A DNA stretch of 64,000 bases from Pseudoalteromonas marina (GTDB lineage Bacteria; Pseudomonadota; Gammaproteobacteria; Enterobacterales; Alteromonadaceae), in assembly GCF_000238335.3 (NCBI RefSeq), contig NZ_AHCB03000005.1, positions 868,001 through 932,000 on the forward strand, written 5' to 3'. The stretch's first letter is position 1. Each line of letters begins with the position of its first letter. Position numbers and translations under genes: made by a program. Below the pieces are notes generated by a model. That model saw only the letters and a list, made by a program, of their open reading frames with translations, ran no database searches and was not told where the DNA came from. This document shows positions 62,995 through 64,000 of this stretch, one piece after another.

Positions 62995-64000
62995 ATGAAC
63001 AAAATAGCATTTTTATACGGCGCAGAAACCCGCCGCTTGAAGAAAATTGTACATAAAACCCGAGATAAAGACCTGTGCCGCCGGGCAAATGCGGTGTTAT
63101 TGGTGCTAAAAGGTGAAACCAAGTCGCAAGTAGCCCGTGTTTTGCAAGCAGGCCGTTCATCAGTAAACCGGTGGGTAACCTGGTATGAAGCAGCAGGTAT
63201 AGATGGCCTTAAAACCAAGGGTGCTGGGCGACCACCAAGTCAGCCCAAAGGCTTTATCTGCGGTGTTTTAAAACTGTTGGTGAACCATGTACCCAGGACA
63301 CTGGGTTATCAGCGGTCGCGTTGGAGTAGTGAATTATTCGCACTGCTACTGCATAAGCTTTACCGTATCGTTATTCATAGCTCAACTCTCAGGCGGTGGT
63401 TGCCACAAGTCGGCATCGTCTGGCGTCGTGCGGCACCGACGCTGTATATCCAAGACCCAGATAAAGAAGCTAAGTTAGCAGCCATGCGGGAGGCACTTGA
63501 AAATTGCAGCGTGGACCATCCGGTGTTTTATCAGGATGAGGTGGATATCCACCTGAATCCGAAGATTGGTGCCGACTGGGGCTTTAAAGGTAAACAGCGT
63601 AAGGTAGCTACACCCGGCCAGAATAAGAAACACTATCTGGCGGGGGCACTGCACAGCCAGACAGGACAAATCAGTTATGTTGGTGGTGAGCGCAAGACCA
63701 GTGATTTGTTTATTGCGCTGTTGGAGCAACTGAAAGGGCAATACCGGCGAGCGAAAAGTATCACGCTAATTGTGGATAATTACATCATCCATAAGAGCAA
63801 AAAAACGCAGAAATGGCTGAATGAGAACCCAAAGTTCAAGCTCTTGTTTTTACCGGTATACAGCCCGTGGCACAACAAAATTGAAAAGCTATGGCATGCG
63901 TTGCATGAAACGATAACCCGTAACCATCAGTGTAAGAACATGGATGACTTACTGGAGCAGGTATACCACTTTATGGACACAGCGGCTCCGTTCCCAGGTG
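62995..64000 (+). CDS. IS630-family transposase, truncated by the window edge
   Basis: An open frame of 335 codons from ATG 62995 to the end of the window. The N-terminus has a helix-turn-helix (SQVARVLQAGRSSVNRWV) and the KTKGAGRPP linker. The DDE domain shows VFYQDEVDIHL (first Asp), TLIVDNYIIHKSKK (second Asp) and LPVYSPWHNKIEKLWHALHE (Glu), as in IS630/Tc1-type enzymes. The left end of the insertion sequence is probably near 62876, but the ends cannot be fixed without the right end. Confidence 0.88.
   Translation, partial: MNKIAFLYGAETRRLKKIVHKTRDKDLCRRANAVLLVLKGETKSQVARVLQAGRSSVNRWVTWYEAAGIDGLKTKGAGRPPSQPKGFICGVLKLLVNHVPRTLGYQRSRWSSELFALLLHKLYRIVIHSSTLRRWLPQVGIVWRRAAPTLYIQDPDKEAKLAAMREALENCSVDHPVFYQDEVDIHLNPKIGADWGFKGKQRKVATPGQNKKHYLAGALHSQTGQISYVGGERKTSDLFIALLEQLKGQYRRAKSITLIVDNYIIHKSKKTQKWLNENPKFKLLFLPVYSPWHNKIEKLWHALHETITRNHQCKNMDDLLEQVYHFMDTAAPFPG

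Overview
The window reads as chromosomal DNA of a marine gammaproteobacterium, most likely Pseudoalteromonas or a close relative in Alteromonadales. The reasons are the AT-rich sequence, tandem tRNA-Glu genes, long TonB-dependent receptors and an alginate-degradation cluster of the type known from that group. The organism is inferred from gene content only.

Region 1 (1-2100) holds three identical tRNA-Glu(TTC) genes, a small DksA/TraR-type zinc-finger gene, glyoxalase I on the minus strand and a long AT-rich control region. Region 2 (2145-23200) is an alginate-utilisation locus. One run of genes encodes a uronate reductase, a two-domain PL6 lyase, a PL17 oligoalginate lyase, the cupin KdgF, an MFS transporter, KdgK, Eda, a class II fructose-bisphosphate aldolase and a class I fructose-1,6-bisphosphatase. 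A lipoprotein with Ig-like repeats and a PL6-like domain follows, then two TonB-dependent receptors. Together these would bind and import alginate oligomers, cut them to monomers, convert the monomers to KDG and then to pyruvate plus glyceraldehyde-3-phosphate, and send triose phosphates back to hexose phosphate. TTGGT-rich sites (best example AATTGGTTAACCAATT) recur before four of these transcription units and look like a shared operator; no regulator gene for them is in the window.

Region 3 (23300-34800) is ordinary chromosome: a PAS-GGDEF diguanylate cyclase, a divergent AraC regulator and SDR pair, a FISUMP protein, a lipoprotein hydrolase, an ECF sigma factor with a membrane partner, a hybrid sensor kinase and an Orn/Lys/Arg decarboxylase.

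Region 4 (about 35050 to beyond 64000) is an integrated mobile element. Its left end cuts the endonuclease III gene nth: the 3' 79 codons remain at 34812-35051, and a large serine recombinase starts just across the junction. The element carries small unknown genes, a structured-RNA candidate, a Rep_3-type plasmid initiator with iterons spaced 21-22 bp, a winged-helix/nuclease-like gene, a dense array of short hairpins (41114-41640), a degenerate IS4-family element and a large copper/silver-resistance cargo. The first cargo operon (44185-56017) has a Cys/Met/His-rich small protein, a DUF411 protein, CusC/B/A-like RND efflux, CopC, CopD, a DUF4440 protein, the multicopper oxidase CopA and CopB. 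The second (57406-62721) has a MerR regulator with a classical 19-bp-spacer promoter, a CPC-type copper ATPase, a cupredoxin, a DUF2933 protein, an isoprenylcysteine-methyltransferase-like membrane protein and several small metal-protein candidates. An IS630-family transposase runs off the right edge. The right end of the element and the 5' half of nth are not in the window.
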